Shown: positions 12,411-23,418, counted from the first letter of the stretch. The stretch: 64,000 nucleotides of DNA from Hygrophila difformis (GCA_030278955.1 JAOANR010000003.1:21909050-21973049); one strand, 5' to 3'. Notes: generated by a model not told the origin, from the letters alone. Numbers and translations are program-made.

Positions 12411-13374
12411 GTAGGAGATCCTTTTTTCTCACAAATGAATCCAAAAACAGTCTAGTAGAAAGAAGTAATTATCAAAGAATTGAAAGCTCAAATTTTGAAA
12501 AAAAACCTTAATAGATAGATTGTTTAGAGAAAAAACCAAACTTGAAGAAGGGCCAACAATAATTGAAGAAATAATTGACCATGATATTGAATTTGAAAAC
12601 TTCAAGAAAAGAACATTAATCCAATTGGAACCAAGATTATTGTATGACCAAAGATTTCTTAATTGGAATACAAGTTATTGCAAATACCATTATACAGAAC
12701 CAATAAGCTGTCTAAAAGATGACAAAAAATTAATAAAATTAATAAGCAATAATGAAGCAATTAGGCTTCAAAGACAAGGACAAAAATACATGCATATGAG
12801 ATTAATCTCCATAGGAGTAAAAGGTTTAACTAGAAAAAACTTAGGAACTAAAGTCTTAATGACTGTTCTAGATACAAGGTGGACTAATCCAACCCAAGCT
12901 ATCATAGGATTAATGGAAATTGATATGAACCCTAATGTGGGAGTATGTTATTTAGCACCATATTATATGATACAAATAACAGATTTTATGAGACATATCC
13001 AAATATGAATTCAAACTGTCGGATATGAAGAAATGGAAACTGGTCACAACCTAATGATATGTATAGGCTTGTTAGGAAGAATCACAAACAATGGTCAAAC
13101 TAGGCATAAAACAAAAATTGAAACTGTGGTAAGTATCATAGAAAGTGAAGGAGTAAAAATGATAGGACCAACTGAAATATCATCAGAGGAAAATGCTGGG
13201 AAAAATTGGGATCTATCAAAATTCTTTGAAAAACCAAATGTTAAAAATTTAACTCCAAAAAATGTAAACTACTTCATTAACTCCAGAGGAGAAACGTCAG
13301 TAAGATTTAATGATTATGAAACTGCAAAACGACCAATAGATTTTACAGAAGAAGAAGGTCAGGAAAATGAATAA
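12407..13374 (+). pseudogene. EPRV1 movement protein, broken
   Basis: The ATG at 12407 overlaps the ORF2 stop. A length change in an A-run (about 12499-12506) shifts the frame, and the movement-protein frame then runs 12520-13374. A TGA at 13006-13008 interrupts it. Visible blocks include LEPRLLYDQRFLNW, LGTKVLMTVLDTRWTNP, AIIGLMEIDMN and YYMIQITDFM. These fit the 30K-superfamily movement domain of caulimovirids, which forms tubules through plasmodesmata. The end overlaps the start of the coat-protein frame by 8 nt. The assignment rests on motif order and position; sequence is diverged. Confidence 0.7.
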
Positions 13375-15213
13375 ACAAATGAAAAGGTTTATTGTAGAAA
13401 AACCAGTAACAGATAACTATGTAAAATATGAAGGAAAACATATATTCCACCCTAGTGAAGATGAAGTGGAAAGAATTGCTAAAGACATTCAACACATTTG
13501 TTTAAAAACAAGAAAATTTGAAAACTTTAAGAAAGGAAAAATTCTAAATAAAAGAGAGTATCATGACAGGTATGAAAGAGTTTTCTCACAACATGTGCAT
13601 TCTGCCTTGACTAAAAAATTTAAAAATAAAGGAATATTACCTAACAATTGTCAAGATTGTAAAATTGATCTTGATAGTAGACACTCAAATAAATTAACAC
13701 ATATGATCCATCTAGTAGAATGTCCAAAACATAGTGGATCTTTTGAAAATTGAATAGAAAATTATGAAGAAATGATAAAAGAAATATCAAAACTAAATGA
13801 ACAAAAACAAGAACTAAATGATAAAATGAAAAGAAAAAATAAAGAATGGAAGAATAATTTAGAAGAGATTATTGAGAAAGAAGTACAGAAAAGATTACAA
13901 AAAATACAAATAAAAGAAGAACAACAAGCAGATATCGAAGCTCACTTGCTCTTAAAAGAAAACTCACCAGAAGAAGGACAAAGTTCTGAAAACACATTAA
14001 TGGAACAATATATGGAAGACCATATGTCCTTACATTCTGAAAAAACAAATAAAACATCTAAGAAATTCATGAACCAAGATATTGTCATGAAAAACACAGG
14101 AGACAGTATAACAAGAGTCCCTGGAACACCATTTGTCTCATACCAAAGAGGAACAGAGTGGAGACCTGAAACTAATTATACTGGAAATAATTCTAGACAC
14201 TCAATAACACATGTTCATCCAGAATATCCTTATGGAAAAACACAACCTGGAATGATAACAAAACCTAGAGGAATTAGGCAACCTTTAGAAAGAGGATATT
14301 ATCATAATCCGGCAATATTAGAAGTAACAAATGTAAGCCCTCAAGAATGGGGTTCAGTGATTGCAAAATGGAAAAATGTAGTTGTGGCTAATTACATCAA
14401 AAACAAAAATGATTATAATGATACAGCTGAATTAATGTATGGATATCTTGAAAGTTATTTAGGAGAATTCGCACAGTCAATGTGGGAAGTTTTTAAAAGA
14501 GACTATCCAATGGATTATCAAGACTTAATAGAAAGAGGACCAAATCCTTACAACTTTGTAAATAAAATATCAAGTCTAATAACAGGCGAAGATGGAAATT
14601 CAGGACATATAACAACACAAATGGATGCCTTAATCCATCTAGACCAGATGCATTTAGATGACTTGTATGGAACAGTAGACTTTTTGAATGAATACGTCTA
14701 CTATACAGGCCTAGCAGGAGGTGCTTTTAACCAAGAGTTAGGAGAAAAATTATTTATAAAAATCCAAGACCAATTGGTCAAGAAATTTAAGATACATGGA
14801 ATAAAATAGTTGAAAAGAATCCTCAACAATGGACTATTAGTATGAGGGCTGTCCATGTGGTAAAAATATTAAAAGATAAGTGTACAAATATAATAGCACA
14901 AAAACAACTTAAGAAAGCCGATTATTCATTCTGTAAAAGGATATACACTCCTCAACGATATGGTAGGCCAGAGCCATTAAGGAAAAAACCTAAATTCATA
15001 ACAAGAAGGAAGTATTTCATAAAACAATCAAACAGCAGAAAACCTTTCTTAAAACAAAAACATCACGTCAGAAAATATAATCCTAGTAGAAATTATACAA
15101 AGAAACTTGCTTGTTTCACATGTGGTGATGAAAGCCATTTGGCAACAGCATGTCCTAAAAGAAAAAACCAACATTCTAGAGAGGCAATTCTTACACAATG
15201 TATACAACAAGAT
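13367..15213 (+). pseudogene. EPRV1 coat protein with CCHC zinc knuckle, broken
   Basis: The frame opens at ATG 13367, has an in-frame TGA at 13751-13753, and continues to 14809, where a one-base shift moves it to the frame of 14842 onward. After an N-terminal coiled-coil and acidic part, the capsid core is seen at about 14330-14800 (PQEWGSVIAKWKNVV, GYLESYLGEFAQSMW, NEYVYYTGLAGGAF). A basic stretch precedes the CCHC knuckle CFTCGDESHLATAC near 15113-15157. This core-plus-knuckle layout is the nucleic-acid packaging coat protein of Caulimoviridae. At least two disabling changes are present. Confidence 0.8.
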
Positions 15214-18051
15214 ATATTAGATGTGGACTCAGATGTTTCTGAGACTGAAACAATATATAGTATAGTAACGGTAGAAGAAAATGTTATAGAAGAACAAGAG
15301 GATAATGATCCCTATGAATTGATAAATATGCTTGCAAATGAAAACTCGTATAATGGTATCACATATAAAGAATATATGTTGCCATATGAAACTGAGTATA
15401 TGATGAGAGAAATTAATGAATGCGAAAACCATAATTGGCTTTTCAGGGTAGGCACTGATTCTACACCTTGTATAAAATGCTCTTATTATCCATCAAGGAA
15501 ACTTAGAGCTAAATATACAATATGTCACGTAGAAATATGCCAAATATGCTTGTTAAAGTATTATAAAAGTAAATTCCCCAAAGAAATGCCAATAACAAAA
15601 ATTGATGATAATTATACATTCATCACAAAAAGAATAAATATAATTGAAAGAAAACTTTATGATTTACAGGGTATAATGAATCTTAAAGAATTGAAAACCA
15701 GAATTGAAAATATAGAAGAAATCTTAGAAGAATATAATATGTTAAGTCTTAAAAATACGGGAAATAAAGGAAAAGAAGTTCCTGAAGAAGAATCTAATGA
15801 TGAACAAAATCCTAGTACAGAGTACATGTTAGCACAAAACCCTGAGTACATACCTGTGTGCCAAGATCCTTCATCATTAACTACACTAAAGGTACCAATA
15901 ATCTTTAAATTAAGAGAATTGGTATTCCGTACTAATGCAATAATCGATACAGGATGTACTAGAATAATAATAAATAAAAAACTTATCCCATAACATCTAC
16001 AGAAAAACTTAGCAAAACCCATTAAATTAGAATTAATGGATGGAAGAATCTCATATACAACAAAACAACCTATTTCAGGTGGACAGATATTCTTTGAAAC
16101 TAATTGTGGAATATCAGAACCCTACGGAGTTCCTGATAATTCATATATGAAAGAATTAGTAATAAATGCAGATGTAGTCTTAGGATTACAATTCTTCTTA
16201 CAAAATAATGGATGATTATTTATTACAAAAGATTATATCCAAATTGTTGAAAAAGCAACTTTGGCAATGTTTACAGCTAGTATTAGTAATGCGGGAACCA
16301 AGCTTTTAACAACATCAGAGTTGCGAGAGAAGCGTGGTGGAGCCCCTACTAATACAAAAACAAAAAATAAAAAAATTTTAAAAGACAAAGATATTGAAAA
16401 TTGTAAATGCAAAATAAAAGGAGCATGTAAACAAACTTGTAAAGAAAACATACAAATTACAGAGTTTGAAGAAGAATATATTCCTGAAACACCAAAACTG
16501 AAAGAATTAATAAGCATAACCAGATTTAAGCCTGAAGTAACCATAACAAAATGGATTGAAAGATTAGAAAAATTCCAAATAATTGGAGATAATATCCAGA
16601 AATATTGGGAAAAAGATGGAACAATATGTAAGCTTGAAATAATAAATTCAGAATTGAGAATCTCATCTGCAGAAATAAATCCTACAAATCTGGATATAGC
16701 AGATTTCAAAATGCATATTGATGAATTAAAAGCTTTAAAAGTAATTAGATAATCAAACTCCAGACATAGGTCTGCAGCTTTTATTGTAAGAAAACATTCT
16801 GAAATTGTAAGAGGAAAATCAAGAATGGTCATTAATTATAAAAGACTTAATGACAATACAAAAGATTTTGCTTACAATATACCAGATAAAACAGTCTTAA
16901 TAAATAGGATTCAGGACTCAAAAGTGTATAGCAAATTTGATTGTAAGTCAGGATTTTGGCAAGTGAAAATGCATCCTGAGTCAGTCGAATGGACTGCATT
17001 CACATGTCCAGAAGGTTTATTTGAATGGCTAGTAATGCCATTTGGACTAAAGAATGCACCAGCTATATTTCAACAAAAAATGGATAAAATATTTAAACCA
17101 TACCAAAAATTTGTTTTGGTATACATTGATGACATTCTAGTGTTTTCAAAAAATAGTACTGAACATACGAGTCACCTCGACACAGTGTTTAGGCTATTTG
17201 AAAAACATGGAATAATCATCTCAAAGAAAAAGATGGAAATTAATAAAACTAAAATAGCATTCCTTGGGGCAGAAATTGGAAAAGGAAAAATAAAACTCCA
17301 AGATCATATTGCTAAAAAGGCTATAGAATTTCCTGATAAAATGGAAGATACAAAACTATTACAACAATTTTTAGGATTGGTTAATTATGCTAGACCATAC
17401 ATTAAAAACTTATCCTCATTAACAGGATCATTATATAATAAACTGGGAAAAACGGTCAAAGATATTTTAACCAAGAAGATATAAAAAATGTACAAAAAAT
17501 TAAAGAAGCATTAAAAACACTTCCGGAATTGGTTTTGCCAGAAGATAGTGATTATCTTATTGTGCAAACTGATGGATCACATGAAGGATGGGGAGCTATC
17601 CTTTTGCGAAAAAAGGATGTCTACTCACCTAAAAGTAAAGAAGAAATTTGCCAATATACATCAGGAAAATATAGAGAAAAGGATAACCTTTCCTCAATTG
17701 ATGCAGAACTATTAGCAATAAAATACGCACTCGATAAATTCGAACTGTTTCTAATAGGAAAACCAGGATTTACAGTAAGAACTGATTGTGAGGCCATCGT
17801 AAAATTTCATAGCCAACTCCAAGAAAAAAGATCAATGTCCAGGAGAAGGTGGTTTGAATTTTACAGATGTTATTAGTCAGAAATGCTACAAAATAAAATT
17901 TGAACATATTAAAGGGGAAGATAACAAAATTGCCGATATATTATCTAGAATTCTAATTAAAGAAAGAGAAAAAAACCATTATATGATACTGAATTTAAAA
18001 ACGAATCAATTGATAATTATGATGAAAATGATGAGGAAAAATATAAATTAA
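15214..18051 (+). pseudogene. EPRV1 protease-reverse transcriptase-RNase H, broken
   Basis: A second Cys-rich motif (CIKC, 14 residues, C-x4-C-x2-C; about 15470-15555) recalls the extra Cys motif of badna/tungroviruses. The aspartic protease follows with IIDTGCTR (about 15943). The RT palm spans 16825-17484 (KFDCKSGFWQVKM, MPFGLKNAPAIFQ, and an intact YIDDILVF). RNase H spans 17529-17876 (IVQTDGSHEGWG, SSIDAELLAI, RTDCEAIVKF), with its tail (FEHIKGEDNKIAD) in another frame at 17854-18051. Stops at 15991, 16212 and 16750 and frameshifts near 17465 and 17870 disable it. These enzymes process the polyprotein and copy pregenomic RNA to DNA. Confidence 0.9.
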
Positions 18052-18101
18052 AATGGGATCAATTTTATAGGGAGGACTGGAATATTGAGAATTGAATAAT
18101 A

Positions 18102-18377
18102 TTGTTACAGGAATGGCAGAAAACTCCCAGAAAAACTCTGAAAACCAGCAATGAAAATGGAGTAAAAACCACAGGGATGGTAAAAACCCCAGAGGGATAT
18201 TACACAATCCCTTCTAAAACCAGCATCCCAGAAGGGAAGAAAAAAGATAAACTCCCAGAAAAAGGAGTAAAAATCTGCTTTGGCAAAAGAGCAGAAACTG
18301 GTAATAATGTAGAGTTAATCTTATTTGATAACATGAAGTACAGGCCTATCACAGGGTTGAACTACACAGAGGAATAG
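18102..18377 (+). CDS. EPRV1 small Lys-rich ORF, tail of polyprotein or separate ORF
   Basis: A 91-codon open frame starting MLQEWQKTPRKTLK, with Pro/Lys-rich sequence and no recognised domain. It follows the RNase H remnant directly and may be the C-terminal tail of the polyprotein displaced by frameshift. Low confidence as an independent gene. Confidence 0.35.
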   Translation: MLQEWQKTPRKTLKTSNENGVKTTGMVKTPEGYYTIPSKTSIPEGKKKDKLPEKGVKICFGKRAETGNNVELILFDNMKYRPITGLNYTEE

Positions 18378-18607
18378 ATCTGCCTTTGTGATAACATCTG
18401 GAGAGCATCATTCGACAAAAACAACAGCAGGTATATTGTTACTTGTCTCTCTGCTTTAAGCATGTATTTCCAGAAATTCAATAACATAAAACTATTTTTA
18501 TATTATGTAGTCTTCGAAGGCTATAAAAAGGGATTTATGATAAAAATGATATTTTACCCCTTAATGAAGACAATGAAAAACCTCTTCATAAAGGATTTTA
18601 TGATATA

Positions 18608-19522
18608 ATGTCTGCAATTCAATTTGCAAAAACCACATTGGGCCCAGATTTCTTTGTAAGCCCAAGTTTGAAAAACATTGTTGATGGTTTAAGGCCAAAA
18701 ACCCAAAACCCCTCAGGCCCAGTCCAATACTCAATTGGACATTCTTCAAAAAACCATATTGTGTTTTGTGACCATTGTGAAAAGATGGCGAAAGAAGTCT
18801 GTAAATATGAAGCCCAAAAGGCTGAATGGTTACAGAATTTTGAAAACCAAAAAATGAAAACCCTTGAAGCAGAAGCCCAGATTGAAAACCTCACCAAGAA
18901 ACTTGAAATTCTTCAAAACCAAAACGAGAAATTGACCTCAAAAATCGTGTCCCTAACACTAAAAACACCAAAACCAGAAGAAAAACCAGTTTATGGTCCA
19001 GAACCCAAACCCACCAATTCTATGACTGCAGTAGAATTGGCAAAAGCCTAGATGCAGCAAAACTAAGAAAATTCAACTTCTGAGGTCTTTAAGGATCAAA
19101 AGTTTGAATCTAGTCCATCTCAAACGGCAGACGGTAAAGACGAGTCAAGTCCGTTGATAGCTGATGCTTTGCTAAAAAACATAAGTTCAGATGATTTTGA
19201 ACCAAACCAGGGAAGTTCTAACCCTGAGGTCTCTAAAGACCAAAATGAGGAACTAAGCCCATCTAGCCCGGTAGATAGTAAAAGCACATTAATTCCGGTT
19301 ATGCCTGGTAGTTTGCCAAAAACTATGAGTCCAGTACAGACTGGAAAATTTGAAAATCTCAGTGAAGAAGAAATTCTCCATAAGCTTGAAATGGAACTAA
19401 GGCCTACTTTTGCTGAAGCAATGGCAGCTAGAAAAAATGGAAGGTATGGTGCACTGGTAGCACTAAGAAAAAATGAAGCAAAATACCAGGCCAATAAAAT
19501 TATAAAAAATCAGAAAAAATAA
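18608..19522 (+). pseudogene. EPRV1 ORF4 (tungrovirus P4-like position), broken
   Basis: One frame runs from ATG 18608 to 19522 but is interrupted by TAG at 19049-19051 and another stop shortly after; the remainder reopens at 19154. The N-terminal part has a C-x2-C pair (FCDHCEKM), and the middle shows a strong coiled coil (IENLTKKLEILQNQNEKLT). The C-terminal part contains a charged helix (LSEEEILHKLEMELRPTF). A coiled-coil ORF between pol and the promoter is the position of P4 in tungroviruses and of the inclusion-body protein in other genera. No transactivator core motif is recognised, so function is unknown. Confidence 0.6.
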
Positions 19523-19877
19523 AGTGGCGGCCCCCACAATGATGAAGAGTACTAATGGAGCCACGCAGAAATGAGCTGGAATTCACAATAAATACCAGCA
19601 TGTGAAGAAAAGAATTCGGAAAAGAAAAAGTCAAGAAGAAAACAAAAATGCTAGTGGAGCCAAAAGCACCACTTACCATGTGAAAGAAGGAATCCGAGGC
19701 GGATAAAACCAAAAAACAGACAAGAGCCATGTGACTCTTGGAAAACCGTGTGAAGTGGGCACTAGGCCCCTCTTTATTTAATTATTGTATTAATTTTCAT
19801 CCGAACCTTATCGGATAGCTTTGCCACTTGGCACATTTTTATTGGGTGTTGTGGATTGCTTAGATAACATTTCCATC

Positions 19878-19885
19878 TATAAATA
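19878..19885 (+). promoter_or_regulatory. EPRV1 pregenomic promoter TATA box
   Basis: TATAAATA followed by GAGGG, in the non-coding gap after ORF4. The expected start is near 19910. A poly(A) signal lies about 110 nt downstream, the layout of caulimovirid promoters. Confidence 0.75.
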
Positions 19886-20019
19886 GAGGGATGGTCTTCA
19901 CTTGTAACACACACACTCACTTCTTAGCTCTTTAGCTCTCTAAGGTTTTTGAGACTGCATTCTTGCTACTCTCGAAAGCTCTCTCTTTCTAGTTTTCTTG
20001 TATCCCTACCCTTTTCAGT

Positions 20020-20025
20020 AATAAA
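20020..20025 (+). terminator. EPRV1 poly(A) signal
   Basis: AATAAA about 110 nt after the inferred start site. In Caulimoviridae the signal is passed over on the first transit and used on the second, giving terminally redundant RNA. Confidence 0.65.
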
Positions 20026-20128
20026 ATTTCAGTTTGTAAAGAAAGACTCGGTGTGGATTGCTTCCTCTTTTCTTTACTTTCTGAAATACAGGGGCCCGTC
20101 TGAACGGGAAAGTCTCTCCTCTCTCAAG

Positions 20129-20399
20129 GTATGGGTTAAATTATGATTTATGTTATGGTATGATTGTTCTATGAATGGATAATAATATTATAAACATAAA
20201 TATGTGATCTTTTAAAACTTAATTGATGAGATATGCCATTAGGGGAGTAAGATAAAAATTTTAAAGGCTTCATGCCATAAAAGCTGTAAGAAAGGCTCGT
20301 TAGGGGAACTACAATTCAGAGATGTTTGTTTAACATAATGATGTTTTGTTATTGTTGTCCCTCTTGATTTGCCCGTTAGACCCCCTGCTTACATTTCAG
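20129..20399 (+). other. Candidate leader intron in EPRV1
   Basis: The donor CTCAAG/GTATGG at 20128/20129 is followed by a pyrimidine-containing acceptor, TTACATTTCAG, ending at 20399. Leader splicing is known in caulimo- and tungroviruses. The same 12-nt donor string occurs in the EPRV2 leader at 33647-33658. Acceptor choice is a guess. Confidence 0.4.
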
Positions 20400-20686
20400 A
20401 TCTAGGTCTGGATAATGCTAATTTGAATTTGAAACCCGAAACAGACCCAGAAAAATATTTCATCAGTAAAAGTAATAAGAAGATTGCGGACTTAATGTTT
20501 ATGATAATATTTCCATAACAAAGGACAATCGGACCCATAACACATAATCAGAAATTTAATACGACCAAGAGAATAATAGGAGATGGCAAGTACCTAGTAA
20601 GACATCACGGCATATAAGTTTTTTCGCATATAAAAACCAGTGTTTTAAAACTTTTTTGAAATAATTAATATCTTTTATCAAAACAA

Positions 20687-21109
20687 ATGGAGAATATGAC
20701 TAAAACTGTTGAAAACCCTAAAACCGATTTGTTTAAAACAGAATCTATTAAAAACACAGAAACAATGTTTGTTATTGTACCTTACCCGAAAACACACTTT
20801 CTATGTCAAGAATGTGAAAAATGGATTATCAGGCTAATGAATAAACGAAATCAAATAAACCAGATTTGCAGGGAACAAAGATTGTTTGAAAATATTATAA
20901 AATGGAAAGTGACTAAAGAAGTGGAATTTCTAAAAAATGAAATAGAAATTGTAGAAAACAGTTATCAAAAGCATACAAAAATTTATAAGGTTTTAGAAAA
21001 ACTACGAGACAACCATATAGAAAAATGTGAAAATCATTTTATAATGGGTGAACTTGAAGAAAAAATATGGAAAAAATCACAAGAAGAACATTTAACAAGA
21101 AATAACTGA
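20687..21109 (+). CDS. EPRV1 post-promoter ORF A, unknown
   Basis: An intact 140-codon ORF starting MENMTKTVENPKTD. It has a C-x2-C pair (FLCQECEKW) and a long charged helix (VTKEVEFLKNEIEIVENS). It lies about 780 nt downstream of the inferred start site. Its TGA overlaps the ATG of ORF B (TGATG), so the pair looks translationally coupled. No homologous family is recognised. It is outside the standard ORF1-ORF4 set, because the primer-binding site lies beyond it in the circular viral map. Confidence 0.6.
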   Translation: MENMTKTVENPKTDLFKTESIKNTETMFVIVPYPKTHFLCQECEKWIIRLMNKRNQINQICREQRLFENIIKWKVTKEVEFLKNEIEIVENSYQKHTKIYKVLEKLRDNHIEKCENHFIMGELEEKIWKKSQEEHLTRNN

Positions 21110-21423
21110 TGGAAGCACAAACACTTTTTGATATTTATCCAGAATGTGGAAAACTTGGAGAAACCGTGTGGAAAATTGAAAAAGAAATAAAAGACCTTAA
21201 GGACACAATCTTAAGATTAACAGAATACAAAGAAAACGAAGAAGAAGACGTACATGAACTCATATATGTGTTAAACCGTGACGAAGAAATAAAAAATATT
21301 TTAAATTCGGTTCACATATATGAAGAAGTTATAAGTTACCAATCAACAGACCTCGAAACAAAAATAGAGGAGTTAAACACTTCTAAAACGAACTTTATTA
21401 ATCATATCAAAAATCAACATTAA
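21109..21423 (+). CDS. EPRV1 post-promoter ORF B, unknown
   Basis: An intact 104-codon ORF starting MEAQTLFDIYPECGK, acidic and helix-rich (KIEKEIKDLKDTILRL, LETKIEELNTSKTNF), predicted coiled coil. Overlaps ORF A by one base and is followed after 2 bases by another ATG (21426). No recognised domain. Confidence 0.58.
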   Translation: MEAQTLFDIYPECGKLGETVWKIEKEIKDLKDTILRLTEYKENEEEDVHELIYVLNRDEEIKNILNSVHIYEEVISYQSTDLETKIEELNTSKTNFINHIKNQH

Positions 21424-21425
21424 AA

Positions 21426-21642
21426 ATGACTTATAAAACAATAAGAAACTACAGTAAATGGGAGAAAACTGCGATTGAAAGATACCGCATTAAAAAGAAA
21501 TTATCAAAATCCAAATCGAAGCAAAAATAAAATGCTTACAACTTTTAAACAGAAAAAACCTCTTAATAGAAGAAATAGATTTAAGTTTTTGGATAAATGA
21601 TGAAATTAACAAACTACAAGAATATGAAAAAGCATTAGATTG
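21426..21642 (+). pseudogene. EPRV1 post-promoter ORF C, broken
   Basis: The ATG at 21426 opens a Lys-rich frame of 34 codons. A helical continuation ending with TGA near 21642 follows in another frame, suggesting a small basic coiled-coil protein disrupted by a frameshift around 21505. Its 2-nt spacing to ORF B argues it belonged to the same coupled series. Confidence 0.45.
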
Positions 21643-21676
21643 AGAAAGAAAACAGTGGCAGGTTAATTATATTGGA

Positions 21677-21835
21677 TAAAAAAAATAATAAATAAATAAA
21701 TAAATAAATAAAAATAAAATTAAATAAAAATAAATAAATAAATATAAAATAAATAATAATAATAATAATAAAATAATAAAAATAAAAAATAATATAATAT
21801 ATAAAATAAAAACAAGCAAATAAAAATAAAATATA
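21677..21835. repeat. Low-complexity (AAAT)n/(AAT)n tract
   Basis: About 160 bp of AAAT and AAT units with few interruptions, between the last EPRV1 ORF and the GGTACC phrase repeats. Confidence 0.85.
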
Positions 21836-21955
21836 AATGTAAGGTACCCAACTCAAAGTCTTGAAAACATTCGTGTGTCTAACCTAAAGAATGAAACTTT
21901 TAGGTACTAAACTTAAAGTTCCTATTGTTGGAAGGTATATATCTCTAACCCCTTT
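21836..21955. repeat. GGTACC phrase repeats at the right end of EPRV1
   Basis: AAGGTACCCAACTC and TTTTAGGTACTAAACTTAAAG match, directly or inverted, phrases at 11080-11170. Read as the other side of the EPRV1 leader. Confidence 0.45.
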
Positions 21956-22191
21956 TTTTTTAATATCAAGTATGATTCCACACTCACTACAAACAAAATC
22001 AATATTATATTCTTAATAAGAGATTTTTTTTTTTCCAAGAATATTAAACGTGAGGTGATTTCAAGACGATTATGGATTTATGGTGCCTCACCTACTTGTA
22101 AGTTGTAACCAAAGCCTTAATTAATAAAACAAAATTACAAAAACAGTGTTACCAAACCTGAAAAGTAGTGCTGTTGACTTAAAAAAATAAT

Positions 22192-23418
22192 GGAAAAAGG
22201 ATAAATATGTCCTTTTTCTTTTCAAAAAATTCAAATCAGTCCTTTTTCTATTTTATTACCAAAACAGTCCTCTACAAATGCTAATTATGTTCAAATCAGT
22301 CCTTTTTTCACTAATTATATTCTAATTGCTGACGTGGCAAGGGTTTTAATTTAAACCTGACACGTGTGCATAATATTAGTCCTTTTTCTTTTATCTTTTG
22401 CCAATTCAGTCCTAAACTTTTATTTTGTTCTATTTAGTCCTCTACCCCAATCACTCATTTTTATATTAATTGGCCTCAAACCTTTCAAATTATTTCATTT
22501 TAGGCCCAGAACCTTAAATTTTTTATTATTACTAATCCATTTATCAAATAAATGCACAACATACTTCCATAAATAAAATTAAACACCAAACCTCATATAT
22601 TGGGTTCGACTGCTTTGTTATCGGGTCTTTCAAGTACCGGAATTTTACGGACTCTCTCTAATAACCACTCGACCGCAACCGATTGTTCATTGGTTTTGGT
22701 TTCCTTCAGTAACAATCAACAGAATCTTACTTTGCGTCCTACCTTAGGATGTATCAATATTTGAGTAAATGATTTAACTTGAATTTTTGGAAGGTTATGG
22801 ATACAGGAAGCCTTGGTTTTATTGAAAAATATTAATATTATTAAAAATATTAAAAAAATAGCCTGAATTTTATTGTCCACAAAGTATGATTGTGCTGATT
22901 GTTGCTGAAGGAAACCAGAACCAATGAACCATCGTTATGGTCGGGTGGTTAGAGAGAGTCCGTAAAATTCGGAACTTCGAAGACCCGGTAACAAGGCGGT
23001 CAAACCCAATGTATGAGGTTTGGTATTTAATTTTATTTACGGAAGTATGTTGGGCATTTATTTGATAAATGTATTAGTAATAATAAAAAAATTAAGGTTC
23101 TGGGCCTAAAATGAAATAATTTGAAAGGTTTGAGGCCAATTAATATAAAAATGAGTGATTGGGGTAGAGGACTAAATAGAACAAAATAAAAGTTTAGGAC
23201 TGAATTGGCAAAAGATAAAAGAAAAAGGACTAATATTATGCACACGTGTCAAGTTTAAATTAAAACCCTTGCCACGTCAGCAATTAGAATATAATTAGTG
23301 AAAAAAAGACTGATTTGAACATAATTAGCATTTGTAGAGGACTGTTTTGGTAATAAAATAGAAAAAGGACTGATTTGAATTTTTTGAAAAGAAAAAGGAC
23401 CTATTTATCCTTTTTTCC
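22192..23418. mobile_element. Foldback element copy 1, arms resembling a pararetroviral leader
   Basis: A 1227-bp near-perfect inverted repeat: arms of about 600 bp either side of an AT-rich centre near 22805. Ends read GGAAAAAGGATAAATA and its inverse. Flanked by the direct repeat AAAAAATAAT (22182-22191, 23419-23428), a 9-10 bp target duplication of the size made by Mutator-like transposases. Inner arm sequence (minus strand 22600-22760; plus strand 22885-23030) matches EPRV2 leader sequence at 33499-33660, including GAGTCCGTAAAA and CAAGGCGGTCAAAC. A poly(A)-signal-like CAATAAAAC lies near the centre. The outer arms carry irregular AGGACTGATTTGAA phrases. No protein is encoded; the repeated ORF beginning MCIILV is a by-product. 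Confidence 0.85.

Larger units (their letters stand above)
11060..21955 (+). mobile_element. Endogenous pararetrovirus EPRV1 (Caulimoviridae), degenerate, about 10.4-10.9 kb
   Basis: A single integrated copy with, in order: tRNA-Met primer-binding site (11249), two coiled-coil ORFs, movement protein, coat protein with CCHC knuckle and a second Cys-rich motif, aspartic protease, RT, RNase H, a separate downstream ORF4, a TATA box, a poly(A) signal about 110 nt after the inferred start site, a leader, and further small ORFs. ORF junctions of the ATGA/TAATG type and the ORF1-ORF2-polyprotein-ORF4 order recall tungro/badnavirus-like caulimovirids. Many stops and frameshifts show an old copy. No integrase is present, as expected for the family. 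Outer limits are uncertain. I place them at the GGTACC-containing phrase repeats on both sides, which look like two halves of one leader. Confidence 0.85.

Noticed and set aside
22364..22576. A conserved 70-aa protein repeated at 22364, 23033, 35722 and 36416
   Set aside because: It is the same stretch of the four arms of the foldback elements, with non-coding composition, so repeat identity explains it.
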